Shown in pieces: positions 7,261 to 13,923 of a DNA stretch of 21,716 nt. The notes under the pieces are model-generated. The model was not told the origin of the DNA and did no database searches. It saw only the letters and a list, made by a program, of their open reading frames with translations. The stretch comes from Peptoniphilus sp. GTDB lineage: Bacteria > Bacillota > Clostridia > Tissierellales > Peptoniphilaceae. The stretch covers positions 1 to 21,716 of the forward strand of contig JASBZH010000020.1 of assembly GCA_029983555.1 (NCBI GenBank). Direction: 5' to 3'. The translations under genes and the position numbers were made by a program. How positions within the stretch are numbered: the first letter of the stretch is position 1; each line of letters opens with the position of its first letter.

Positions 7261-8397
7261 TCAAACATGTTTTTTTGAAATTTCTTCAATTGCACTTACA
7301 ACTTTATAAATTTCTTCTTCTGTGTTGTAGTGTGAGAGGCTAAGCCTTACAATCCCTCTTTTTTCTGTTCCCATTTTTTCGTGAAAAAGAGGGGCACAGT
7401 GTGAGCCAGCTCTCGTGCAAATTTCATATTCTTCATCTAGGATTTGCGAAACAGTATTTGCGTCCATTCCCTTTATATTTATCGAAACTATTGGAGCATT
7501 TTTTTCTTCTAAGACTGTATAAAATTCAAGATTTTTATTTTTGTGAAGTTCATCGCAAAGAAGCTTTGTAAGTTCATTTAATTTTTCATAAGGCTTATTT
7601 TTTTCTAAAAAATTAATTGCAGCCTCAAGTCCAATAAAGGATGTGAGGTTTGCTGTTCCGGGTTCAAAAAATTCTGGCAAAGATTTGGGTTGAGTTTTTA
7701 AAAAAGATTTAAAGCCAGATCCGCCCGAAAAAACCTGATTAAAATCAAAGTCTCCGTTAATTATAAACCCGCCAGTTCCCATAGGACCGTGAAGAGCTTT
7801 GTGACCTGTAAATGCAAATATTGTATCATCAAATTCGCTCATATTAAAATCGCAAACTCCTGCAATTTGTGCACCGTCTATTATGAGTTTTAGTGAATTT
7901 TTTTGACAGATTTCATGAACTTTATTTAAATCGGTTATTTTGCCAGATACATTGCTTGCAGCAGTTATTATTACTGCTTTCGTGTTACTTTTAATTTGAG
8001 GCTCTATTTCTTCTAACTTTAAATTAAAATTATCATCAATATCTATAAAAGAAATTTCACCGCCGCGGTCTTTAAAATCATATAGTGGCCTTAGAACTGA
8101 GTTGTGTTCAGCTACACTTGTAATCACGTGATCACCATCTTTAAATAAGGATTTTATAATAAAGTTTAATGCGAAGGTTATATTGGGCGTCAAGACAACT
8201 CTAAGTGGGTCATAAGATCCAAAAAATTTTGCAATGCTCATCCTTATTTCTAGCATTTTTCTAAGAGAATTTATGCTTAGTTCATAAGATCCGCGAGAAG
8301 GATTTGCATATTTTTTTGACATAATTGAATTATAAATTGCATCTGCTACGCTCTTATCCTTATCTATTGTCGTAGCTGCGTTGTCAAAGTAAATCAT
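7261..8397 (-). CDS. Class-V aminotransferase / cysteine desulfurase of selenium clusters
   Basis: A 378-residue PLP enzyme of the NifS/SufS superfamily. Seen: YFDNAATT at the N-terminus, His98 (AEHNS, stacks on PLP), Asp174 (IDGAQ), Schiff-base Lys200 (FTGHKALHGPMGTGG) and catalytic Cys334 in TRAGSHCAPLFHEKMGT. These predict release of sulfur or selenium from cysteine or selenocysteine as an enzyme-bound persulfide or selenide. It most resembles the EF2568-type subfamily that co-occurs with selD and yedF rather than IscS/SufS, and no Fe-S scaffold gene is adjacent. It is the last gene of the minus-strand operon, overlapping the DUF3343 gene by 14 bases, which implies translational coupling. 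Probable role: supplying reduced selenium to SelD or the carrier proteins (inference). Confidence 0.85.
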   Translation of the reverse strand: MIYFDNAATTIDKDKSVADAIYNSIMSKKYANPSRGSYELSINSLRKMLEIRMSIAKFFGSYDPLRVVLTPNITFALNFIIKSLFKDGDHVITSVAEHNSVLRPLYDFKDRGGEISFIDIDDNFNLKLEEIEPQIKSNTKAVIITAASNVSGKITDLNKVHEICQKNSLKLIIDGAQIAGVCDFNMSEFDDTIFAFTGHKALHGPMGTGGFIINGDFDFNQVFSGGSGFKSFLKTQPKSLPEFFEPGTANLTSFIGLEAAINFLEKNKPYEKLNELTKLLCDELHKNKNLEFYTVLEEKNAPIVSINIKGMDANTVSQILDEEYEICTRAGSHCAPLFHEKMGTEKRGIVRLSLSHYNTEEEIYKVVSAIEEISKKHV

Positions 8398-8653
8398 ATT
8401 TTTTAACCTTGGCCTTTCTGATCTTATCTTCGTAAACTAAAATGTATCTATCTTCGTAACTTAAATTATTAGATTTAAAAATATTTTCCACTTCTTTATA
8501 GAACTTTTTCTCACTTCTTAATGCAAGGCCGCATCCTGCGTCAATTTCTGGAAGAAGTGGAACTAGCCTAGCTGGTATTTTATTTTCCTTTATTACCATT
8601 TCCGACTCCATGGCTTTTGATGTGGAGTCAAAAGTGTAGAGGATATATTCCAT
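8384..8653 (-). CDS. DUF3343 putative Se/S carrier protein
   Basis: An 89-residue protein with a ferredoxin-like pattern (YILYTFDSTSKAMESEMVIKE, then ARLVPLLPEIDAGCGLALRSE). Cys41 in DAGCGLAL is the conserved cysteine of DUF3343, thought to carry sulfur or selenium. The start is ATG at 8653, not the preceding TTG, because the ATG shares one base with the yedF stop (TGATG), a typical coupled junction. It lies between yedF and the desulfurase, exactly where a Se/S relay protein would be expected. The family assignment is good; the carrier role is inferred from family annotation and context. Confidence 0.82.
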   Translation of the reverse strand: MEYILYTFDSTSKAMESEMVIKENKIPARLVPLLPEIDAGCGLALRSEKKFYKEVENIFKSNNLSYEDRYILVYEDKIRKAKVKKYDLL

Positions 8654-9225
8654 CAAGGTCTCACAACTTTATGAGTTGACATAAGTCCGACAATCTCGTA
8701 CATATTGGTAATGCTTCCAACTTTAAGTTTGTCCTTTAAATTGTAATTATCGAGGCAAAGTCCGCAAGATAAAATTTTAACTCCGCCTTCTTCCAATTTT
8801 TTAAAATCATTAACGGTGTTTTCTCTTTCTGTAGTTAGATAAACTCCCTTATTGTAGCAAATTACATAATCGGGATAATTTTCTTGTTCAGTTAAGGCAA
8901 CTATAAAGCTTTCGATTAATTTTTTGCTAAAATTTTCTTCGCCTTCACCAATTTTATCTGCATCAAAAACTACGATATAATTTTCAGAACTTTCTTTTTT
9001 ATTGGATTCTGATTTTGATTTTACGAATTTAACTTCAAATTCATTTTGAGATTTTTCTTCTACTGAAGTTTTATAATTCATTTGGTCTGCCATTTTGTTT
9101 AGATTATCAACGGCGATTTGCTCAGCAACTAGAACACTAAACTCTTCTTCGCCTTCGTTAATTACTCTTTTTGCCATAATTACAGGCATTGGACATTCTA
9201 CTTCTCTTGCATCTACTTTTTTCAT
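8653..9225 (-). CDS. yedF: Selenium metabolism protein YedF
   Basis: A 190-residue two-domain protein. Residues 1-70 form a TusA/SirA-like domain with the active Cys11 in VECPMPVIMAK. A charged linker (about 70-81, Ser/Lys/Glu-rich) joins a DsrE-like domain (83-190) opening YIVVFDADKIGEGEENF and containing Cys154 and Cys157 in ILSCGLCLDNYNL, then VGSITNMYEIV. This is the architecture of the selenium-associated YedF family found beside selD. Probable role: thiol-mediated handling of selenium or sulfur between the desulfurase and SelD. AAGGAAA precedes the ATG, 14 bases after the selD stop. All expected cysteines are present. Confidence 0.88.
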   Translation of the reverse strand: MKKVDAREVECPMPVIMAKRVINEGEEEFSVLVAEQIAVDNLNKMADQMNYKTSVEEKSQNEFEVKFVKSKSESNKKESSENYIVVFDADKIGEGEENFSKKLIESFIVALTEQENYPDYVICYNKGVYLTTERENTVNDFKKLEEGGVKILSCGLCLDNYNLKDKLKVGSITNMYEIVGLMSTHKVVRP

Positions 9226-9239
9226 TTTATTTTCCTTTC

Positions 9240-10259
9240 TTATACAATAAAAACAGATTTTTCAAATTTATCGTAAACTTCGCCAATTATTGAAGCACAT
9301 ACTCCGTTTTCCCTCAGTTCTTTTAAAGCATCTTCTGCATCATTTCTATTTACTGATACTAATAGTCCACCTGAAGTTTGAGGATCGTATAGAACTTCTT
9401 CGAGGGCAAAGTCATCTACTTGAAATTCAACTTTTTTTTCTGCAAACTTTCTATTTCTCTGTCCGCCCTTTGTGAATACAAATTCACTTGCTGCATTTTT
9501 AGCTCCAGGGAGAATTGGAATTTTTTCTGAATTTAATATTGCAGTGTATTTTTCTCCTAACATTTCTAAAAGATGTCCCAAAAGTCCAAATCCAGTTACA
9601 TCTGTTGCACTCGATACATCATATTTAGACAGGATATCTTTGGAATCTTTATTTAATTTTGTCATTGACGAAACTGCATTTTCATACTCGTCGTCTGTAG
9701 CGATATCTACTGAATGAGAATTAACAACTAGAGTTACACCAAGAGGTTTTGTAAGTATTAATTTGTCTTTTACACGAGGAGTGTTGTTTTGCCAAATTTT
9801 ATTTAAATCTGTATTTCCAATAACTGTAAGGCCATATTTTACTTTGGGGTCGTGAATTGAGTGGCCACCGACAAGACTTGCGCGAGCCTCTATAACTTTA
9901 TCAGCACCTCCCCTTAAAATTTCTTCTAAAATTTTTATACTTCCATTTTCTGGGAAGGCGACAATATTTAATGCACATATTGGGTCAGCACCCATTGCAT
10001 ATATATCGCTTAGGGCATTAGCTGCTGCAATTTGTCCAAAAATATATGGGTCTGATACCATTGGAGGGAAAAAATCAAGTGATGTAATTATTCCAGTTTT
10101 ATCATCAACGTTTATGACGGCGCTGTCGTCTTTAGAATCATATCCAACTAAAATGTCTTTGCGCTTAAAATTTGGAATAGATTTTAAAATTTGATCGAGA
10201 GAACCTGCTGGAATTTTTGCATTGCAACCGCCGCAGACTTCTAACTTTAGATCGTCCAT
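9240..10259 (-). CDS. selD: Selenide, water dikinase (selenophosphate synthetase)
   Basis: Makes selenophosphate from selenide and ATP, the activated selenium donor for all known selenium pathways. Seen: catalytic loop EVCGGCNAKIPAG with Cys12 and Lys15 aligning to the catalytic Cys and Lys of E. coli SelD, metal-binding KDDSAV (43-48), TSLDFF, AAANALSDIYAMGADP, LVGGHSI, and the C-terminal YDPQTSGGLLVSV. The usual GCGCK is GCNAK: the second cysteine is Ala14. This is a Cys enzyme; there is no in-frame TGA. The start is ATG 10259 with AAGGAGG in front; an upstream in-frame TTG (10286) would put the ribosome binding site inside the gene. 339 residues, first gene of the selD-yedF-DUF3343-desulfurase operon. 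Confidence 0.95.
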   Translation of the reverse strand: MDDLKLEVCGGCNAKIPAGSLDQILKSIPNFKRKDILVGYDSKDDSAVINVDDKTGIITSLDFFPPMVSDPYIFGQIAAANALSDIYAMGADPICALNIVAFPENGSIKILEEILRGGADKVIEARASLVGGHSIHDPKVKYGLTVIGNTDLNKIWQNNTPRVKDKLILTKPLGVTLVVNSHSVDIATDDEYENAVSSMTKLNKDSKDILSKYDVSSATDVTGFGLLGHLLEMLGEKYTAILNSEKIPILPGAKNAASEFVFTKGGQRNRKFAEKKVEFQVDDFALEEVLYDPQTSGGLLVSVNRNDAEDALKELRENGVCASIIGEVYDKFEKSVFIV

Positions 10260-10291
10260 AAAACGCCTCCTTTTAAGTTTTATCAATAAAT

Positions 10292-10300
10292 ATTATATCA
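10292..10300 (-). promoter_or_regulatory. Extended -10 promoter of the selenium operon
   Basis: The minus strand reads TGATATAAT, an extended -10 (TG, one base, TATAAT), about 30 bases upstream of the selD start. No convincing -35 is visible, which is usual for extended -10 promoters. No riboswitch-like or SECIS-like element is evident in the short leader. Confidence 0.5.
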
Positions 10301-10384
10301 CAGAAGAATTTAAAAAATTAAATTCGACTTTTTATTAAATTATTTATAAAGTAATTAGTAAAATTAAAAGATTTAACTAAACTA

Positions 10385-10414
10385 TTGCAACTTAGAACGC
10401 ATTTCAATTAATAT
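10385..10414 (+). promoter_or_regulatory. Possible promoter upstream of the arcC remnant
   Basis: TTGCAA (10385-10390) and TAATAT (10409-10414) with an 18-base spacer; a weak match. It would drive a transcript through the hairpin at 10443-10475 towards the pseudogene. Confidence 0.25.
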
Positions 10415-10442
10415 ATAACTATATTAAACATTTTATAATAAT

Positions 10443-10475
10443 AAGGGATTTGAAAAGAATCCCCTTAATTTTTTT
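10443..10475 (+). terminator. Terminator-like hairpin before the arcC pseudogene
   Basis: AAGGGATT and AATCCCCTT pair with one bulged base around a 7-8 base loop, followed by AA and seven T. The AAAGGAG ribosome binding site of the pseudogene begins immediately after. It could be a leader attenuator or the surviving terminator of a deleted upstream gene. Confidence 0.6.
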
Positions 10476-10487
10476 AAAGGAGACAGT

Positions 10488-10988
10488 ATGGTAAAAAAAT
10501 AGTAATAGCTTTGGGAGGAAATGCACTAGGACAAACACCTGATGAACAAAAGAGGGCAGTTAAAAAACTGCTAAGAGTTTAGTTAAATTAGTAAATAGAG
10601 GAAATAAAATAATAGCTTGTGTTGGCGGAGGAATACCAGCAGTAAAAGAAAATGATTTATATATTGGAGTTGCTGCAGTAATCGACAAGGACTTTTCATG
10701 CAAAAAGATGGCAGAAGTAATGGATGCAGATTTACTTTTGATTCTAACTATAGTTAATAGAGTTGCAATAAACTTTGGAAAAGAAAATGAAGAGTGGCTC
10801 GATTGGATGAATATAGTGGACTGCTAAAAATATATAGACGAAGGACAATTTGCACCTGCATCAATGTTTCCAAAAATTAGAGCTGCAATGAATTTTGTAA
10901 AGTCAAAAAGAGAAGAAAGGCGATAATAACATCTCTAGAATGTGCAGATGAAGCGATTCAAGGAAAAGGTGGAACTTGGATAAAATAA
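10488..10988 (+). pseudogene. arcC: Decayed carbamate kinase (arcC) with internal deletion
   Basis: Reading across frames recovers a carbamate kinase: start MVKK, then IVIALGGNALGQTPDEQKRA, a helix ending VKLVNRGNKI, then IIACVGGGIPAVKEND, GVAAVIDKDFSCKKMAEVMD, LTIVNRVAINFGKENEEWLD, KYIDEGQFAPASMFPKIRAA and ITSLECADEAIQGKGGTWIK. Lesions: a missing A in the A-run at codons 3-5 and another near 10560-10570, an in-frame TAA (TGC TAA near 10824), and a frameshift near 10918. The whole middle (including the HGNGPQ region), roughly 140-180 residues, is absent. Carbamate kinase makes ATP from carbamoyl phosphate at the end of the arginine deiminase pathway; no arcA or arcB is nearby. A start codon with a good ribosome binding site survives. 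Clearly non-functional. Confidence 0.9.
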
Positions 10989-11050
10989 AAGTATTTATTG
11001 GTTAATTACTATATTTTTCATAAAACTTTTAATTTTTAATAAAAAAAGAC

Positions 11051-11079
11051 TTGACTTTTATAAATCATATTAATATAAT
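11051..11079 (+). promoter_or_regulatory. Promoter of the lysine riboswitch-ABC operon
   Basis: TTGACT (11051-11056) and TATAAT (11074-11079) with a 17-base spacer, a near-consensus sigma-A promoter. Transcription would begin near 11086, about 30 bases before the aptamer. Confidence 0.8.
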
Positions 11080-11112
11080 AGATGAAACAATTTAATAGAT
11101 TGTATGTAAAAG

Positions 11113-11272
11113 TACGATAGAGGTGCGGATTTTAAGAGTAATTTTTTTGAGCAAGGCCATGCGACGACAAAAAATGAAAGGAGACTCCGCCGAAGTGTAT
11201 TGTCGGTTAAGCAATATGCTGGGCATGCGAATAATATTTGTATGACTGTCACAAATGTGGGGAGCTATCTAA
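11113..11272 (+). promoter_or_regulatory. Lysine riboswitch (L box) aptamer
   Basis: The conserved lysine aptamer blocks occur in order: AGAGGTGCG (11119-11127), AAGAGTA (11134-11140), GAAAGGAGACTCCGCCGAAG (11176-11195), CTGGGCAT (11219-11226), GACTGTCAC (11244-11252) and GGGGAGCTATC (11259-11269). Stem P1 pairs GATAG (11116-11120) with CTATC (11265-11269). The bases after it, AAAGTTAA (11271-11278), can pair with TTAACAGTTT (11295-11304), a plausible antiterminator competing with the terminator downstream. Expected behaviour is off with lysine. It controls the following importer and gives the best clue to its substrate. Confidence 0.95.
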
Positions 11273-11296
11273 AGTTAACATATGCATTGGCATTTT

Positions 11297-11326
11297 AACA
11301 GTTTGGGTCTCCAAACTGTTTTTTTA
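11297..11326 (+). terminator. Riboswitch-controlled terminator
   Basis: AACAGTTTGG / CCAAACTGTT with a GTCT loop and a run of T (11319-11325) lies between the lysine aptamer and the first structural gene, 37 bases before the start codon. This is the attenuation element of the riboswitch. Confidence 0.93.
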
Positions 11327-11363
11327 TTACTTTAATAGCCCGAAAATTTATTGGAGGGAAATT

Positions 11364-12203
11364 ATGAATTTAAGAAAGATCGCAGTAGTAGCTAGTTTAT
11401 CACTTGTAACACTTTTGTCAGCTTGTAATCCATCAGGAGATGGCGCAGCTAATAAAGGTAGTGACGATTCAGTTTTAAAAGTTGGAATGGAATGTGATTA
11501 CGCTCCGTTTAACTGGACACAAACTAAAGAAGAAAATGGATATAAAATCGCTACAGGTGGATATGCCGGTGGATATGATGTTGAAATTGCAAAAAGAATT
11601 GCCGATTCAATGGATAAAGAATTAGAAATAGTTAAGACTGAGTGGAATGGACTTACTCCAGCGCTAACTTCTGGAAAGATTGATTTAATTATTGCGGGAA
11701 TGAGTCCAACAGAAGAGAGAAAAGAGACAATTAATTTTTCAAACACTTACTACACATCAGACCTTGTTGTAGTGGTTAAGAAAGATTCACCTTTTGCAAA
11801 TGCAAAGAGCTTAGATGATCTTAGTGGTGCAAAAATTACTGGACAGCTCAATACTTTCCATTACGATGTAATTGACCAAATTGATGGAGTTGAAAAGACT
11901 CCAGCTCTAGAAACTTTTCCAGCTATGATAGTTGCGCTTGAGTCTGGCAAAATTGACGGTTATGTTTCTGAAAAACCAGGTGCAATTTCAGCTACAACTT
12001 CAAATGAAGATTTGACATATATTGAATTTGACGAAGGCAAAGGATTTGAAGCCTCAACTGAAGATACTTCAATTGCAGTTGGTGTTTCTAAAGATAACAA
12101 AGAACTTTTAGATAAGGTAAATGATGCTCTTGATAATATTTCTGAAGAAGAAAGAGAAAGCATTATGGAAGAAGCAGTCGCAAACCAACCTCTAGGAGAA
12201 TAA
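11364..12203 (+). CDS. Lysine-type ABC transporter substrate-binding lipoprotein
   Basis: A 279-residue extracytoplasmic solute-binding protein of the HisJ/GlnH (SBP_bac_3) family. Start at ATG 11364 after GGAGGG; the open frame running further upstream lies in the riboswitch and is not coding. The lipoprotein signal MNLRKIAVVASLSLVTLLSAC has lipobox LSAC with lipidated Cys21. The mature part shows VGMECDYAPFNW, GGYDVEIAKRIAD (69-81), AGMSPTEERKETINFS with the alpha-carboxylate-binding Arg119, and ESGKIDGYVSEKPGA. The fold family binds polar amino acids; the lysine riboswitch in front points to lysine. First gene of the importer operon. Confidence 0.9.
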   Translation: MNLRKIAVVASLSLVTLLSACNPSGDGAANKGSDDSVLKVGMECDYAPFNWTQTKEENGYKIATGGYAGGYDVEIAKRIADSMDKELEIVKTEWNGLTPALTSGKIDLIIAGMSPTEERKETINFSNTYYTSDLVVVVKKDSPFANAKSLDDLSGAKITGQLNTFHYDVIDQIDGVEKTPALETFPAMIVALESGKIDGYVSEKPGAISATTSNEDLTYIEFDEGKGFEASTEDTSIAVGVSKDNKELLDKVNDALDNISEEERESIMEEAVANQPLGE

Positions 12204-12204
12204 T

Positions 12205-12975
12205 ATGCCTACTAGTTTTTTTGGATGGATCAAGTTTTTAATAGATGAGTATGGATCTTTATTTTTACAAGGAACTTTAAATACAATAATAATCGCAGTA
12301 GTTGGAACAGGTATTGGATTTTTAATCGGACTATTAATTGCAATAATAAGGACAATCCCAACGAGTAAAAAGGATGGAGTCTTTAAAAGGATTGTTTTAA
12401 AAATAATAAATTTAATACTTGCAATATATGTACAAGTAATTCGTGGAACTCCGATGATGGTTCAAGCGATGATGTTTTACTATGGAGCACTGCAATATTT
12501 TAACATAGACATGCCGCCGATGTTATCAGCGCTAATTATAGTTTCTGTAAACACTGGAGCTTATATGGCAGAGATAATTCGCGGTGGTATAATTTCTGTT
12601 GACAGTGGCCAAAGGGAAGGCGCTCTTTCCATTGGTATGACTCACTGGCAAATTATGACTGAGGTAGTTTTACCTCAAGCTATAAGAAATATAATTCCAT
12701 CTGTTGGAAATGAATTTATAGTAAATATTAAGGACTCTTCAGTATTAAATGTAATTTCAGTTTCAGAATTATTCTTTGTATCAAAATCTGCATCTGGAAC
12801 TTATCTGAGATTTTTTGAAGTTTTCTTTATCACAGCCATTATTTATTTAGTGTTGACAATGTTTGTAAGTCAGATAATGAAGATTATCGAAAAGAAATTA
12901 GATGGTCCAGACTCATACAGAATTTATGGATCACAGTCTGAAGCAATGCCACTAGAAGTAAATAAGGAGGCTTAA
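12205..12975 (+). CDS. Polar amino-acid ABC transporter permease (lysine)
   Basis: A 256-residue inner-membrane permease of the HisM/GlnP family. Hydrophobic helices begin around 20-48 (GTLNTIIIAVVGTGIGFLIG), then NLILAIYVQVIRGTPMMVQAM, ALIIVSVNTGAYMAEIIRGG and a late helix FFITAIIYLVLTMF. The ATPase-contacting EAA loop is EGALSIGMTHWQIMTEVVLP, followed by QAIRNIIPSVGNEF. A single such gene implies a homodimer. It starts two bases after the binding-protein stop, with AGGAG (12194-12198) inside the upstream gene's end, so translation is coupled. The hydrophilic C-terminal tail of ~25 residues is unremarkable. Confidence 0.92.
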   Translation: MPTSFFGWIKFLIDEYGSLFLQGTLNTIIIAVVGTGIGFLIGLLIAIIRTIPTSKKDGVFKRIVLKIINLILAIYVQVIRGTPMMVQAMMFYYGALQYFNIDMPPMLSALIIVSVNTGAYMAEIIRGGIISVDSGQREGALSIGMTHWQIMTEVVLPQAIRNIIPSVGNEFIVNIKDSSVLNVISVSELFFVSKSASGTYLRFFEVFFITAIIYLVLTMFVSQIMKIIEKKLDGPDSYRIYGSQSEAMPLEVNKEA

Positions 12976-12976
12976 A

Positions 12977-13708
12977 ATGGGACTGATATTTGAAATAGAA
13001 AATTTAGAAAAAAGTTACGGAGACAATTTAGTCCTAAAAGATGTAAATTTTGATATCAATAAGGGTGAAGTCGTATCTATAATAGGATCTTCTGGATCGG
13101 GAAAGTCCACTCTTTTGAGATGTATAAATTTGCTCGAAGATCCAAATGGAGGAAAGATTAAATTTCACGGAAAAGATATATTAGAGGGAAATATTCCAAT
13201 AAATAAATACAGAACTCAAGTGGGAATGGTTTTTCAATCTTTTAATCTCTTTAACAACATGACTGTTTTAGAAAACTGCGTAATTGGTCAGGTAAAAGTT
13301 TTAAAAAGAGATAGAAAAAGTGCAACAGAAATTGCAGAAGGATTTTTGAAAAAAGTCGGGATGTACCCTTTTAAAGATGCAAAGCCAAAGTCACTTTCCG
13401 GTGGTCAAAAACAAAGAGTTGCTATAGCGAGATCTCTATCTATGAATCCAGAAGTATTTTTATTTGACGAACCTACTTCAGCACTCGATCCCGAAATGGT
13501 TTCGGAAGTTTTAAATGTAATGAATGATCTTGCTAAAGAGGGATATACCATGGTTGTTGTAACTCACGAGATGGGTTTTGCAAGGGACGTTTCTGATAGA
13601 GTTTTGTTTATTGATGATGGGATAATTTTAGAAGATACTAATTCAAAAGAATTTTTTGAAAATCCCAAGACAAAAAGGGCAAAAGAATTTTTGTCAAAAG
13701 TTTTATAA
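12977..13708 (+). CDS. Polar amino-acid ABC transporter ATP-binding protein (lysine)
   Basis: A 243-residue ATPase of the GlnQ/HisP family powering the importer. Seen: Walker A GSSGSGKST (37-45), Q-loop MVFQSFNLFNNMTVLEN, signature LSGGQKQRVAIARSL, Walker B VFLFDEPTSALDP and H-loop VVVTHEMGFARDVSDRV. All catalytic elements are intact. AAGGAGG lies 7 bases upstream of the ATG, one base after the permease stop. It is the last gene of the riboswitch-controlled operon and is followed by a rho-independent terminator. Substrate choice rests with the binding protein and riboswitch, not this subunit. Confidence 0.94.
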   Translation: MGLIFEIENLEKSYGDNLVLKDVNFDINKGEVVSIIGSSGSGKSTLLRCINLLEDPNGGKIKFHGKDILEGNIPINKYRTQVGMVFQSFNLFNNMTVLENCVIGQVKVLKRDRKSATEIAEGFLKKVGMYPFKDAKPKSLSGGQKQRVAIARSLSMNPEVFLFDEPTSALDPEMVSEVLNVMNDLAKEGYTMVVVTHEMGFARDVSDRVLFIDDGIILEDTNSKEFFENPKTKRAKEFLSKVL

Positions 13709-13721
13709 TTATTTTAGATTT

Positions 13722-13750
13722 AGCAGGAGATTAAAATCTCTTGCTTTTTT
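13722..13750 (+). terminator. Terminator of the lysine importer operon
   Basis: GCAGGAGAT / ATCTCTTGC with one G-U pair and a TAAA-type loop, followed by six T. It starts 14 bases after the ATPase stop codon. Confidence 0.88.
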
Positions 13751-13803
13751 ATTATAAATTTAAAATGAAAGATGTGCTTAGAATTTGATATTTCAATAGA
13801 AAA

Positions 13804-13832
13804 TTGATTTTAATTAATCTATTAGATATAAT
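13804..13832 (+). promoter_or_regulatory. Promoter of the metG operon
   Basis: TTGATT (13804-13809) and a perfect TATAAT (13827-13832) with a 17-base spacer. The predicted leader is about 85 bases and AT-rich. I see no T-box, SAM-box or attenuator in it. Confidence 0.7.
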
Positions 13833-13923
13833 AAATTATGTATAAGTAACGGATGTTTATTTTTATGTATCTTTTAAATTATTTATGCAATATACGTAAT
13901 TTTTATAAATTTTGGAGGGAATT

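Noticed and set aside
9240..10286. selD as a selenoprotein or with a longer N-terminus
   Set aside because: No in-frame TGA; the active-site residue is Cys12. The extension from 10286 would translate the ribosome binding site (Lys-Arg-Arg).
11070..11252. Open frame on the minus strand of about 60 codons
   Set aside because: It lies entirely within the promoter and lysine riboswitch, and the protein resembles nothing; the RNA structure explains the sequence.
11238..11363. N-terminal extension of the substrate-binding lipoprotein
   Set aside because: The frame is open through the riboswitch terminator by chance. The ribosome binding site and lipoprotein signal define the start at 11364.
13751..13923. 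T-box or SAM riboswitch in front of metG
   Set aside because: I looked for T-box (GGUGG-type) and SAM aptamer blocks and a terminator; none are present, only a sigma-A promoter and AT-rich leader.
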